From assembly GCF_030908465.1 (NCBI RefSeq), contig NZ_CP133078.1:1798001-1862000 (forward strand): a DNA stretch of 64,000 nucleotides, read 5' to 3'. The position numbers and the translations under genes are program-made. The notes below the pieces were generated by a model. The model was not told where the DNA came from and did not search any database. It worked only from the letters and a program-made list of their open reading frames with translations. The first letter of the stretch is position 1, and the number at the start of each line of letters is the position of its first letter. The DNA comes from Anaerotignum sp. MB30-C6. Lineage in GTDB: Bacteria > Bacillota > Clostridia > Lachnospirales > Anaerotignaceae. This document shows, piece after piece, positions 40,976 to 51,379 of the stretch.

Positions 40976-41141
40976 TTGTCGATAATAAAAGCATGGAGCA
41001 TTTATAATGCAGTTGAGCCAAACAAAGATTATGCTTCCCTTCTCACCCCAATGCAATTCTACTTCTAATTATTGTCTCTAGTGTGAATTAAATTCACAAT
41101 ATCATTACTCAAATAAACAAAAAGTTGCTTTAAAATGTGTT

Positions 41142-41184
41142 AAAAAAGAGGTTGGTTTTTCATTAATGAAATCTAGCCTCTTTT
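41142..41184. terminator. Bidirectional terminator between rrf2 and the sortase gene
   Basis: Long hairpin with AAAAGAGG/CCTCTTTT outer arms and TTTCAT/ATGAAA inner arms. Six T follow on the minus strand (sortase side) and four on the plus strand. The region 40976-41367 holds no supported gene; a 92-codon frame here is antisense to the sortase end. Confidence 0.6.
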
Positions 41185-41367
41185 CTAATGCAGATATAAA
41201 TGTTAAGTTATTTTATGCAAAACAGGTAGAATTTAATTTTTCTAGTCAAAAATTGTATGATTCAAAGATTGTCATTGCAAAAAACATACTTCCACATGAG
41301 GAGCGGTTTTATTTATCCACATTCCTTGCAAAATACCAAATTCAAAAAACTAGGATGCCAAATAGCT

Positions 41368-42138
41368 TTACTCTACAAGGGTTAGCTTTCCGAACAATGC
41401 GTACCTTGCATTATCAAACTCATAAGAACAGGTGCACAATGTAATAAGCTTATCCTCTGCTTCTACAACTGTTTTAGATTCAAAAGTTGAGTTTTCTTTA
41501 ATCATATTTATGTAGCCTTGAAAATCATCAGAATCTTTAAAATTGAAGGGTATAGACTCGTAATTCCCATCAACGACAATACCTGCAAAAAACTCAATCT
41601 GATAGGTTTCATGAAGGGTATAAAGGGACATGGAAGGAACTTTCTCGTAGTAGCTTTGATCTTTATACTTTAGTATGGAGGCAAACATAGAACCGTTTTC
41701 CATGTTGTGTCCGTATATGATTGTGTTCCCGTCAGTATAGTCTCCAGTGTTACGGTAATCCATAAAAATAGTCCCTAGTTTATTACTTTCTCCTGTAAAT
41801 AGATGGCGGAGATAGTAATCATTATCTGTTCCTTTTACAACAGGATAGTCTATTTCCCCTCCCTCCGCTCTAATCCAACCCACCACATCCTGATTCATTT
41901 CCTTTAGAGCAGAGAAATCAATGGATTCAAGAGGGTCATTTGACTGTTCAATCTCTTCATTTAAAACAGGTTGTGAGGGAATTTTAGCAAGACGCACTTT
42001 TTCGTAAGTATCTTTTCCGTGGCAGTATTCTTGATTATCTAAAAAGAGAATCAAAGCCGAATAAAGAATGCCCAGTATACAAAGGACCATTAGCATACGA
42101 AGTATCAAAAGTAATTTTTGCTTTTTTTTGTCTTTCAA
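41368..42138 (-). CDS. Class B-type sortase
   Basis: A 256-residue membrane-anchored transpeptidase. It has an N-terminal TM segment (about 10-33), then the catalytic His in IIYGHNM, the Cys in ITLCTCSYEF and the Arg in NARYALFGKL, the triad of sortases. The SrtB-like layout (DVVGWI near residue 85) suggests class B. The start is TTG 42138, with AGAGG 8 nt upstream; GTG 42147 lies in that site. It lies directly behind the MPKTG surface-protein gene, its probable substrate. Confidence 0.9.
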   Translation of the reverse strand: MKDKKKQKLLLILRMLMVLCILGILYSALILFLDNQEYCHGKDTYEKVRLAKIPSQPVLNEEIEQSNDPLESIDFSALKEMNQDVVGWIRAEGGEIDYPVVKGTDNDYYLRHLFTGESNKLGTIFMDYRNTGDYTDGNTIIYGHNMENGSMFASILKYKDQSYYEKVPSMSLYTLHETYQIEFFAGIVVDGNYESIPFNFKDSDDFQGYINMIKENSTFESKTVVEAEDKLITLCTCSYEFDNARYALFGKLTLVE

Positions 42139-42155
42139 CCCAATCACCTCTTTAT

Positions 42156-42190
42156 AAAAAACCGACAGGGAGTTGTTCGTCCCTGCCGGC
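42156..42190 (-). terminator. Terminator between surface protein and sortase genes
   Basis: Minus strand CCGGCAGGGA pairs with TCCCTGTCGG, followed by TTTTTT. The sortase start lies just 18 nt beyond, so the hairpin probably reduces sortase transcription relative to its substrate. Confidence 0.75.
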
Positions 42191-42209
42191 TCACCTCATG
42201 AATTTAAAG

Positions 42210-45200
42210 TTAAGATTGTTTTTTGCGTATCACGTAATAAGAAGTAGAAATAGCCGCAAGAGCAAGTGAGAAAAGAACTAAGCCTTGTCTCCCAAAGTTA
42301 CCCACTTGATTATCACCTGTCTTTGGCATATCCTTTCTTCCATCGTCTTCCATAAAACCAGTGGGAACACCACCATCTCCAATGTTTTCCAATGTTTCCC
42401 CTTCTGCCGGTGCTTTAGGATCCGTTGGTTTATTTGGATCTGTTGGCACTTCAGGGCCCTTAGGTATCTCAGGTTCCATTGGTATCTCTGACTCTATAGG
42501 TGTTTCGCTCCATCTATTGTTAAAGGATGCCTCCTGCACACGATTTACGGAAACAGTGCCCTTGGCTCCAGTTGCTGAAGGATAATATCCCTGTTCTGTA
42601 TAGTCTGCCTCTGTTACAGAATATTTGGTGCCTTCGGGTAATCCTGTTATCGTGATACTCTCACCATGAGCAAGGGAAATCATATCTCCACTTCTCAGTG
42701 TACCATTCCTATCGCCAGTATAAGGGTATGCTTCTGATGCACCATCAAAAGTAACTCGGAAATCAAATTTTTGTGATAAGTCTCCACCTTCACCAGTAAC
42801 CTTCTTTTTGATCCTTAAACTGCCTGTAGATTCCGCTATCTTAGTATTTGTAAAGGCAGCGGTTCGATCTTTTTTAGAGGAAATCGTACCACTTTCCCCC
42901 GTACTTTCAACGGAATATCCTTGAGCGGAGTCCATAATCTCTTTTACTTGGTATTCTAAGTTTTCTGGTAAACCAGTAATTGTGATACTCTCACCGTGGG
43001 CAAGAGAAATTGTGTCACCGCTCTGAATTGTACCACCGGATACACCATTTCCTGTGTACTGATAAGAGTCTGAAGATCCTTTAAACGTAACATTAAATTT
43101 AAATTTTTTGTCCATATCTTTCCCAGCACCTACTACAGTTTTGCTGATTGTAAGCTCTCCAGTGGAGCCACCACCCGAACCACCACCTGTAGGTTTTTTA
43201 TTTTTCCCATTCACAAAAGATGCAGTCTGTGGGGAGTCAGCCAAAATAGTACCTTTTTCTCCTGTGCTGGTAGTAGAATAGTCTTCACTAGAGTAATCAG
43301 CCTCACTAACGGTATAAGAAATACCCTTAGGTAATTTCATAATCGTAATACTCTCACCGTGGGCAAGGGATATCCTATCTCCACTTTTTATTGTTCCATT
43401 GGGTACACCACTACCGATATAGTCATATGTTCCGTTGGCACCAACAAAAGTTACGGTAAAGTCAAACTTTTTGGTTTTATCAGCAGCATTTCCAGTCACT
43501 GATTTCACAATGGTCAAGGAACCCGCACTTTTTGTATTTACAAAAGATGCAGTCTGTACGGTGTCAGCCAAAATTGTGCCTTTATCTCCCGTAGTGGTAG
43601 TAGAATAGTCTTCATTAGAGTAATCAGCTTCCCTTACAGTATAAGAAATATCCTTAGGCAATTTCATAATCGTAATACTCTCACCGTGGGCAAGGGATAC
43701 TGTGTCTCCACTTTTTATTGTCCCGTCAGGCACACCGCTGCCGATGTAGTTATATGTGCCGTTGGCACCAACAAAGGTTACGGTAAAGTCAAACTTTTTG
43801 GTTTTATCAGCGGCATTTCCGGCCACGGTTTTCGTTATCGTCAAATCACCGGCAATGCCCGCCAAATAATTTTGTACTGTAATGGCATTAGAACCTTTTC
43901 CTGTCTTTCCATTAATAGAGGAAACGACTGTGGAGCCCGTGGTAGTAACAGAAAGTGTATGGGTCTTATTATCTTTGGTGTAACCCAGTGGAGCCATTGT
44001 TTCCTTAAGAATATAGTTTCCATCAGGAATTACTCTAAACCTGAGGGTACCATTGCTACCAGTAATGCCTTTTCGAATTACCGTTTTTCCATCTGATGCA
44101 AATAATGTAAATTCAGCACCTGAAAGGGTTGCCCCACTGCCATCTTCTTTTGTAATAATAATCCAGCCATTCCTTTGCAGCGTAGCTTCGCCATCTGCAG
44201 TTGTAATCACATAAGGGTGGCCGGTCTGTTCCTGCTTACCATCTCCACTATGTAAAGACACTGTATTGGATATGGTTCCCGGGTCTCCAGTAATATCTGT
44301 AATATAGCTAAAACGATATGACTTCGTACTATCTGGAATGCGGAAAGTCAAAACTCTTGATGCATTATCATACAAAACATTTCCATTATTGACTAAGGCT
44401 ACCTCATTACCCAGTACATAGCTTCCATCTGCCTTTAATGTCAATTCGTGAATAGAAATATTGTTGTCCGATAGAATTAGTTCGCCTTTGGAATCCAACC
44501 GAAGATCAATACCTGCTGGAAGGGTATCATTCAGCTTGGTGCAACCCTGAGGAAGGTCATATGCCTTATAATCCACTGTCCAAAGTAATTCACCAGCATG
44601 TGGTTTATCTAACGTTTTTTCTAACAGCTTGCTACGAATCGTCACATCTTGATAACTTGACACGCCTGGTGTCCAATTTGCGGTGCTTAATTTCAAATTA
44701 TTCCGCACAGTTGTGGTTTTGTTTGCGTTAAAATATTCAGACACAGTTTCGCTAGTAGGTTTCGCCTTAAGTAGTATCACATAAGGCTTGTCCAGTGTAT
44801 CAAAGGTAAAGGTAGCTTCTCTTCCACTAATACTAGCATTCAAGCCTACCACTGTATCTGCAATGGAATCAACCCCTTGGACCGTTCTACTAGAACCACT
44901 CGTTCCCTCGAAAATTAGGAAGTTAGAACCTGGGATAATCTCCTCAAATTCCCAGCCTTCAGGCAAGGTATCTGTTACAGTGGCTGCCCCTAAACTTTGG
45001 CCTAAAGCATTTGTCATATTAGTCAAATCGAAACCATCAGCATTAATGCTCAAACGGAAAATAACCGACTTATCCACATAATTGAATCCTTCATTAGCAT
45101 TCTTGGTGATAGCGCTGTTTACACCAGCGGCGGGATTAGAAGTCGCACTGCTGTCTAACATTTCTTTGGATAGTAATTTACTTGTGTAATCAACTCGATC

Positions 45201-47003
45201 AGTAGCTTCGTTTAGCTTAGTATTTGCACTGTAAAGGCTGGCAACATTCCAAACATCTGATGTTTTATTTCCTGCAAAAACATCTGGGTTTACAACCATA
45301 GTATCAAATGTAAAAGTGTTCAAACTATCGTTTTTAAACCCGGTAATTTCCAATAGATCAGCTACTACCTTCCCATCTTGAATAACGGGATGAACTGTTA
45401 TATTTAATCCTGTACCACTGAAAGAACCATCGATATATTTTTGATCGAATTGAGGATAAAGTTCATTTTCAATGCCTGCAGGAAGCCCTGTGGTCTGGGA
45501 GTAATGGAAGCCACTTGTTCTATCCCCATAAACCAGAAGATCATACACCTTTAAGTCTGGAATAGCCTGTGTTCTAGTATCAACGGTAACAGTCCATTTT
45601 ACGCTACGGGTTGATGTGTTAGTAACCCCTGACTTTCCAATGGCATTGTAGCCAATTCCAACCTCAATAGGATCTGTTGCTATCTCACCAGGGGAACCAT
45701 CCCAGCGAATTTTGGCAGAATTCTTGAAGGATTTTGTGCCCGTTGTATAGTCATCATCAGGAACACTAGTTACAATGGTTAGAAGTATTTTTGAATCAAT
45801 CGTTCCAAGTTCATACTCTCCAGCTTCATTAGGACTAATCGCTGTCCAATCTTGCCATCCTGTGCCATCCCAAGTTTTCAAGTTCGCAGATTGGAACGTC
45901 AATCCATTTGGCAGTACATCTGTGATTACCACATTGTTTAATGTAGCCTCCATATGATTGGCAGTAATGGTCCAAGTGATTGTACGATTCTTTGGATCAT
46001 AAACCCCTGAGCTTCCAGAGTCGCTGGGGGCTCCTTCTTTTTCTATCCATTGAGGAGTAAAAGAAACTGGATACTCATCTTCCGCAAGGACAGTATTCAT
46101 GCTATCCTGAAGTTGTGCCCGATTCACTATGCTTTGCGAATCAGAAGAATAATAGAGGTTATCAGGGATTGCAGTCTCAAAAGTTATTGTTTGAGGGCTT
46201 TGAGCATTTCCCGGGAAACTGTATCGTATGGAGTCCCCTTCTATGATTGGTGTATCCGAGACACCATCCACTGTAAATGAGTTGGGTATGTATTCCCCAA
46301 CTGTGCTCAGGTCATCAAAGAATTGGTAGCCCTCTAAACTAATATCCGCCCCACCTTGTTTAGCTGACAAGTCAACGGTCCATTGGATGGTTTTACTTTG
46401 TAAGTCAAGATTTCCTGACTTTGTTACTTCATAAAAAATCTCAGCGGGTGGAATATGAACGGTAAACGTTTTTTCAAGCATTGAAACAACGTGATCTCCT
46501 TCCTCCCCCGCCTGGCCACTGCCATCATATTCAAAGCTAGCTTCGAATCTACATTTTACTGTATTAGATGTTCCATCAAAAACTTCATCATCTCCATCAA
46601 AGATAACATTGGCTACCACCATTTGGGTGGAAGGATCCGTGGTGAAATTCACATGCCCAACCAAAATGTCCCCCATTTTTAAAGGGATATTGTGGCTGGA
46701 AATCAACTTGAAAGATTCACTCAGCTCAATACTTATACTATCCCCTTTTTGAACGGGGTTGGCTGGCTCGGGTTCATCCCCTAGAACCGGTACCCCAAAG
46801 GAAATCTCAACTGAAATGGATTCGTCGTTTTTCAATGTACCCCCTTCTTGAATTTCAACCCCGCTTTGGCGCACTTGGGATGTAAAATCAGTCAATGGTT
46901 CTACGTTGAGTGCAGCATACACCTCCCTGGGGGGAGAAAGCAAATTGAGCGTCATTACCAGAAATAACAGCCAACTCATTAGCAACTGCATTTTTTTCTT
47001 CAT
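42210..47003 (-). CDS. Large sortase-anchored surface protein with repeated pilin-like domains
   Basis: A 1597-residue wall protein. A signal peptide (about 1-30) is followed by an adhesin region (about 35-930) of Ig-like, SDR/collagen-binding-type modules with recurring TWTIT/KWTVTVD-like strands. A SpaA/Cna_B domain (about 940-1040, YILKETMAPLGYTKD) comes next. Four related domains (about 1050-1490, each ~105 residues, with LAHGESITI) resemble DUF7601/Spy0128-type isopeptide pilin repeats. A Pro-rich stalk and the sorting signal MPKTGDN (1559-1563) plus TM and RKK tail close it. AAGGAGGG precedes ATG 47003. Repeats one and two are almost identical. Ligand unknown. Confidence 0.9.
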   Translation of the reverse strand: MKKKMQLLMSWLLFLVMTLNLLSPPREVYAALNVEPLTDFTSQVRQSGVEIQEGGTLKNDESISVEISFGVPVLGDEPEPANPVQKGDSISIELSESFKLISSHNIPLKMGDILVGHVNFTTDPSTQMVVANVIFDGDDEVFDGTSNTVKCRFEASFEYDGSGQAGEEGDHVVSMLEKTFTVHIPPAEIFYEVTKSGNLDLQSKTIQWTVDLSAKQGGADISLEGYQFFDDLSTVGEYIPNSFTVDGVSDTPIIEGDSIRYSFPGNAQSPQTITFETAIPDNLYYSSDSQSIVNRAQLQDSMNTVLAEDEYPVSFTPQWIEKEGAPSDSGSSGVYDPKNRTITWTITANHMEATLNNVVITDVLPNGLTFQSANLKTWDGTGWQDWTAISPNEAGEYELGTIDSKILLTIVTSVPDDDYTTGTKSFKNSAKIRWDGSPGEIATDPIEVGIGYNAIGKSGVTNTSTRSVKWTVTVDTRTQAIPDLKVYDLLVYGDRTSGFHYSQTTGLPAGIENELYPQFDQKYIDGSFSGTGLNITVHPVIQDGKVVADLLEITGFKNDSLNTFTFDTMVVNPDVFAGNKTSDVWNVASLYSANTKLNEATDRVDYTSKLLSKEMLDSSATSNPAAGVNSAITKNANEGFNYVDKSVIFRLSINADGFDLTNMTNALGQSLGAATVTDTLPEGWEFEEIIPGSNFLIFEGTSGSSRTVQGVDSIADTVVGLNASISGREATFTFDTLDKPYVILLKAKPTSETVSEYFNANKTTTVRNNLKLSTANWTPGVSSYQDVTIRSKLLEKTLDKPHAGELLWTVDYKAYDLPQGCTKLNDTLPAGIDLRLDSKGELILSDNNISIHELTLKADGSYVLGNEVALVNNGNVLYDNASRVLTFRIPDSTKSYRFSYITDITGDPGTISNTVSLHSGDGKQEQTGHPYVITTADGEATLQRNGWIIITKEDGSGATLSGAEFTLFASDGKTVIRKGITGSNGTLRFRVIPDGNYILKETMAPLGYTKDNKTHTLSVTTTGSTVVSSINGKTGKGSNAITVQNYLAGIAGDLTITKTVAGNAADKTKKFDFTVTFVGANGTYNYIGSGVPDGTIKSGDTVSLAHGESITIMKLPKDISYTVREADYSNEDYSTTTTGDKGTILADTVQTASFVNTKSAGSLTIVKSVTGNAADKTKKFDFTVTFVGANGTYDYIGSGVPNGTIKSGDRISLAHGESITIMKLPKGISYTVSEADYSSEDYSTTSTGEKGTILADSPQTASFVNGKNKKPTGGGSGGGSTGELTISKTVVGAGKDMDKKFKFNVTFKGSSDSYQYTGNGVSGGTIQSGDTISLAHGESITITGLPENLEYQVKEIMDSAQGYSVESTGESGTISSKKDRTAAFTNTKIAESTGSLRIKKKVTGEGGDLSQKFDFRVTFDGASEAYPYTGDRNGTLRSGDMISLAHGESITITGLPEGTKYSVTEADYTEQGYYPSATGAKGTVSVNRVQEASFNNRWSETPIESEIPMEPEIPKGPEVPTDPNKPTDPKAPAEGETLENIGDGGVPTGFMEDDGRKDMPKTGDNQVGNFGRQGLVLFSLALAAISTSYYVIRKKQS
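42515..43855 (-). repeat. Four tandem domain repeats in the surface-protein gene
   Basis: Four consecutive ~320-bp units encode the LAHGESITI domains. The two toward the 5' end of the gene (about 43205-43855) are nearly identical at the DNA level, the other two more diverged. The high identity implies recent duplication and a risk of slippage or misassembly. Confidence 0.8.
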
Positions 47004-47538
47004 ATCATACCCTCCTTAAATAATAAAGAAATCTGTTAATTAGAATTTAGAATAAGGAGTTATTCAAAGCCCTTCTCTAAAAAAAGAAAAAATTTCATAT
47101 TCGTGTTTCATTCTAAGGCTTCTAAAAGAAACCTCTGTCAAGTCATACAATGAATCACTCAAGTCCTTTTTGGGAAGCAAAAATGAGCTTTCTTTTTTTG
47201 CGCAAATAATGTCATTAGCAACCTTGTTATCTGCTTTGTATTTCCCCTCTAAAGTAGGAAACACAATGTAAATACATCAGTATCGCTATTTTGTTGGACT
47301 TGAAGTTTTTTCTTTTTTATTATCCCAATTAACAGATTCTTAGTAAAGAAAGAACAGGGAAGCGGCAGCTCCTCTGTTCTACACACACTATCTACATATT
47401 TTAACAAATAACTTAAGGGAATTCTGTTTCTATTTTTCATATCAATACGCAAGTATTGCGAGGTGACTTAGTTGTCTTAATCAATTTTTAATGCTACAAT
47501 AGGGTATTGTTATACTATTTTGCTTAGAGGTGATTGAA

Positions 47539-48975
47539 ATGCGTGAAATGTTAGATGCTTCTTCCCAAAGAATCATTAAAATATTAGAAATTCTATTAGA
47601 ACACGAGAAATGGATTACTTTCGCAGAGTTATCTTTTTTTGTTGAAGCCAGCGAACGTACCATTGCCAACGACATAGCAGTGCTCAAAGATGTATGGAAA
47701 GATAATTTAAATATTGAAGTTTCTAAAAAAAATGGGGTTAAATTGCGAAACCAAAATATCGCCAGTATTGGTGTAGTATTTACTGATATTTTCAATAGTT
47801 CCGTTGCCCTACGCTGGATTAAAGAGCTTTTGTTTTATCCCGACAATCCGATAGAATTCTATGAAAGTAAACTTTTTGTAAGTCGATCCACGTTAATTCG
47901 GCTTATACCAAAAATCAATCGTTATCTATCTTTAAAAGGTATGGAAATTCAATATAAAAACAATAGGTATGAATTTCTTGGTGAGGATGAGCAGTACCTA
48001 AGGGATTTTAGTGCCAGCTTTTTATTGGAATTATATGGATTAGACCTTGGGAATTATGATTTTAATCTTGATTTGGAAATTTTAAGAGGTTTAATCCTTG
48101 CTATGTTGGAAAAACACATTAATCCAGCGGAGTTGGATTGGATTTCCAAAGATGATATCAGCATAGTCTACAAAATGATGTTCTATATTGTGTCTATGGT
48201 GCGTGAACAGCAAGGTTACTCCGTGAGTTCTACTCATCCAGTAGAAAATGAAATTAGCGAACAATACATAGGATATATTGTAAAGCACTTTCCCAATACG
48301 AACGTGAATAATCTACGCCCCATTCATGAGTATTTTTATAAAGAGCATAATGGATGGACATCTAGCGAAGAAAGAGAGTTGGTATCAAAGGAAATAACAG
48401 AGTATTTGAATCGTTTTTTTTCAACAGTATCCGTATCTCCTGATGAGAATACACTGTGCACAATGCATTATATTTTAAAATCCTTTTATTTTAAAGTAAA
48501 ACTACGTCCTTTTAAAACATCTGAATTATTTAACCGTATTCATTACTTTGCACTCTCTCTAAAGCAAACGAATCCTCTTTTATATCAGGCTGCCGAAGAG
48601 AATTTAAAAATAACTTCACAGAATATAAAAGCAGACATATCCCCTGCTGTTTCTGATGTTTTGTTTTGGACATGTTTGGCATGCCCTGAAGCGGCCCTTA
48701 CTACTAGTCCAAGGAGAGCTTTGCTTATAGATGATTTTGGTCGGCTTCATACACAATTTTTAGCCAAAACACTATCAAACTTCTTTTTTTCAAAGGTGTT
48801 AAATTTTTGTGTTGATACCGCTCCTTTTCCAGAAGTTTTGATGTCTAAAATCCCTGACCATTATGATATCATCATAACCACTATTCCAAATCTTCCCTTT
48901 AAACATAAAAATATGGTTCTAATTAATGATTTTCCAACAAGTGACGATTTTTGTAAAATTCATAGAGCAATTTGA
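47539..48975 (+). CDS. Mga-like transcriptional regulator
   Basis: A 478-residue protein with the Mga/AtxA layout. It has an N-terminal HTH (WITFAELSFFVEASERTIANDI), a second HTH (LFVSRSTLIRLIPKINRYL) and a PRD-like middle (about 180-390). The C-terminal EIIB-like region begins near residue 400 (LIDDFGRLHTQFL). AGAGGTG precedes ATG 47539; the GTG at 47530 lies within that site. It is divergent from the surface-protein gene, the classic arrangement for an Mga-type activator of a surface adhesin. The 535-bp divergent region holds no other supported gene. Confidence 0.82.
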   Translation: MREMLDASSQRIIKILEILLEHEKWITFAELSFFVEASERTIANDIAVLKDVWKDNLNIEVSKKNGVKLRNQNIASIGVVFTDIFNSSVALRWIKELLFYPDNPIEFYESKLFVSRSTLIRLIPKINRYLSLKGMEIQYKNNRYEFLGEDEQYLRDFSASFLLELYGLDLGNYDFNLDLEILRGLILAMLEKHINPAELDWISKDDISIVYKMMFYIVSMVREQQGYSVSSTHPVENEISEQYIGYIVKHFPNTNVNNLRPIHEYFYKEHNGWTSSEERELVSKEITEYLNRFFSTVSVSPDENTLCTMHYILKSFYFKVKLRPFKTSELFNRIHYFALSLKQTNPLLYQAAEENLKITSQNIKADISPAVSDVLFWTCLACPEAALTTSPRRALLIDDFGRLHTQFLAKTLSNFFFSKVLNFCVDTAPFPEVLMSKIPDHYDIIITTIPNLPFKHKNMVLINDFPTSDDFCKIHRAI

Positions 48976-48988
48976 AATACTGTTACTT

Positions 48989-49034
48989 GCACGATATCTA
49001 AAATGGTTTGGTAAGGGCCATTTTGATATCGTGC
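48989..49034 (+). terminator. Long hairpin terminator after the Mga-like gene
   Basis: GCACGATATC and CCATTTT/AAAATGG arms form an almost perfect stem of about 17 bp, starting 13 nt after the stop. The T run is short (TTAAT). From 49035 to 49790 no gene is supported; the region is AT-rich with a short direct repeat, AATATAAGTTTTTT. Confidence 0.6.
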
Positions 49035-49802
49035 TTAATCATATTACGATCCTAATTTCTTCAAGTTTCTCATTATATTCTCTTTTCTTACACCACTTTT
49101 AAAAACCACACCCATTCCCTCTCCCAATACCCATAATTTCATCATAGCAAATTCACGTCTCCCCTAATCACCAATATCCATTATAGTTTTCCACTAACAG
49201 CATGCCATATCATAAGCTCCAGCCCCTTGATTCCTCTCCAGATATAAGTTTTTTTGAATTATGCAACATAAAATATAAGTTTTTTTATAAATATAGCTAA
49301 ATACTTATGGAGTTTTATAAACCTATTTACAAATTATAGCGAATTTTATAGAATTTACTTAAATATAATTGGAGGCGAGGAATTGACAATATAGTGACAA
49401 CATCAGAATAAATTAACTTTTTGCTTATGTCGGATGCTGTAGATCTTCCGTTTGCCTTTAGTGTTTCTATAGTACTCAGAACTTCCTATCATTTCACCTG
49501 GGAAATGTCTTATGTTTTCAGTGTCATCGATAGTGACAAGAATATTAGCAAGGAGTTTATACCCCGTTTTTTCACGGTTCGATTACGCTCGAATCTTCTA
49601 GCTTTCTCAATCTTTCCGAAATAGCAGGTATGACTTGAATATCACCACATAGTCGGTAACTATGACTATATACTAAAAGTACTTCTAAAGGATAGCGCTG
49701 AATAGAAAAGCAATAAATTAAAAAAGATAACCTACGTTCAAAAATCAAACACCATCACCCTTTCCACTTTAAAAGAAGAGATCAACCGCTAGGGGGGATA
49801 CT

Positions 49803-50420
49803 ATGTTATTAAAAGGCTTCAGGTTTGGAATGTTACTTCAAATCGCCGTGGGTCCTGTCTGTCTTTTTATTTTTCAAACCGCCGTTACATCCGGGCTTTT
49901 TCCAGCTCTTTTGGGGGTCATAGGAATCACTATAATAGACAGTTTATATATACTGGGCGCAATAATGGGAATCGGGGCTTTCATAAACAAGTATGATAGG
50001 TCAAAAATTATTTTAAAGTACTTTGGCTCCGCAGTTCTAGTTGTTTTCGGGCTAAGCATAGCCCTAGATAGTTTTGAAATTTCATTGGTTCCCAGTATCA
50101 ATTACTTATCAAAGCAAAATATGGAGACAGTGTTTTTTAAAACTCTTGCCCTTGCCCTTTCAAACCCCCTTACAATCATATTTTGGGCTGGTGTCTTTTC
50201 CGCTAAAGTCGCAGAGGAAAACATGGAAAAAAGAGAACAATACTTCTTTGGAATAGGTGCTGTTCTTTCTACCGTAATTTTTTTGACTACTATATCCATT
50301 TTAGGTTGCTTTCTAAACAGATTTTTAGGTGTTTCCGTTTTAAATTCACTAAACATGGTTGTAGGATTAATACTGATTGGACTGGGTGTAAAAAGTGGTA
50401 TAACAAAGAAAGTAATATAA
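49803..50420 (+). CDS. LysE-family amino-acid exporter
   Basis: A 205-residue membrane protein with six hydrophobic segments. The LysE/RhtB signature is GPVCLFIFQTAVTSG near the N-terminus, followed by the conserved SNPLTIIFWAGVFS around residue 120. It probably exports an amino acid. GGGGGG lies before ATG 49803. It is monocistronic, with a terminator following. Confidence 0.88.
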   Translation: MLLKGFRFGMLLQIAVGPVCLFIFQTAVTSGLFPALLGVIGITIIDSLYILGAIMGIGAFINKYDRSKIILKYFGSAVLVVFGLSIALDSFEISLVPSINYLSKQNMETVFFKTLALALSNPLTIIFWAGVFSAKVAEENMEKREQYFFGIGAVLSTVIFLTTISILGCFLNRFLGVSVLNSLNMVVGLILIGLGVKSGITKKVI

Positions 50421-50477
50421 CTTTTGGTAGTCTTCCATAACAAAGGAACATTTTTTACGTCTCAATTTTTAGACAGT

Positions 50478-50509
50478 AAAAAACCGCCTACCATCGCAAG
50501 CGGTTTTTT
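50478..50509. terminator. Bidirectional terminator between lysE and merR
   Basis: AAAAAACCGC/GCGGTTTTTT with a 12-nt loop. It serves both convergent genes. Confidence 0.9.
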
Positions 50510-50520
50510 GTAGATTACGA

Positions 50521-51339
50521 TTATTTCTTTTTGACAGGATAGCAGACTTCAGTAACAAACTCATCTGGATTCTGTGCTTGAGCTGGGCTGACATGGTAGA
50601 TGCAGAACATAGCACCGTTAATCTGGTAGCCATTATCTCGCATCCAGTTGGCCACAGCCTGGTTCACAGCTGTAATTTGATCATAGCTGCCGTTGTAGGT
50701 GGCCGATGCGATTTCAATGGCAGGAACTGTTTTAAATACGACATTTTCTGTGTTTTCATAATTGCCTTTTACACTTCCTTGAATTTCCACATCCAAATCC
50801 CTCTCCTTATGACCTTCATCATGGAAAATGGCCATGCTATAGCTGTTTTCAGCAAATTGCATTTTAAGGGGAGCGGTTTCAGTCATCATGATGTTCCACA
50901 GGAGGCTTTCCTGATCATAAGCTGGAAGAACCTTGCGTACACTGGCAACATAACGCTGGGGCAAAGTCTTTAAATTTACATTATAATTCATGGCAGTATC
51001 ATCCTTTCTTAGCCGTTTGATAGCTGTTTCCAGGAGTCGTAAACGGCGGCTGGTTTCTTCCACTTCTGCCTGCACCTCTGCTTGTTTCACCGCTAAAAAT
51101 TTTGCCAGCGATTGTGGGTTGTCATAGCTTTTGAGGATTTCTGCAATAACAGAGAGGGCAAACCCCATATCCTTTAAAGCCACAATCCGACTGGCTATTT
51201 GCAGCTGGTCTTCCGTATAATAACGGTAACCAGTGAAATCATCTATGGTGTTCGGCATCAACAGGCCACGCTCATCGTAGTAGCGCAGCATCCGAATACT
51301 AATCCTGGATAGTTTAGAAAAATCACCTATTTTTAACAT
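50521..51339 (-). CDS. MerR-family regulator with GyrI-like effector domain (second copy)
   Basis: A 272-residue paralogue of the MerR protein at 26883. It shares the start MLKIGDFSKL and the layout of HTH (1-70), coiled coil (75-115) and GyrI-like ligand domain (120-272). GAGGT lies 8 nt before ATG 51339. Its own promoter (51380-51410) has the 19-bp MerR-type spacer, so it is probably autoregulated. Its other target is not visible; the transglutaminase-UvrA promoter has a similar but not identical operator. Confidence 0.9.
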   Translation of the reverse strand: MLKIGDFSKLSRISIRMLRYYDERGLLMPNTIDDFTGYRYYTEDQLQIASRIVALKDMGFALSVIAEILKSYDNPQSLAKFLAVKQAEVQAEVEETSRRLRLLETAIKRLRKDDTAMNYNVNLKTLPQRYVASVRKVLPAYDQESLLWNIMMTETAPLKMQFAENSYSMAIFHDEGHKERDLDVEIQGSVKGNYENTENVVFKTVPAIEIASATYNGSYDQITAVNQAVANWMRDNGYQINGAMFCIYHVSPAQAQNPDEFVTEVCYPVKKK

Positions 51340-51379
51340 GTTTAGAACCTCACATATATGTATTTTTGAGCTCATCGTT

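Noticed and set aside
41166..41444. 92-codon frame on the plus strand
   Set aside because: Starts in a terminator hairpin and runs antisense into the sortase gene; no ribosome-binding site.
47064..47452. Two overlapping small frames upstream of the adhesin gene
   Set aside because: No sites or motifs; probably part of the untranslated divergent region.
49421..49624. 67-codon frame in the gap before lysE
   Set aside because: No supported start or family resemblance.
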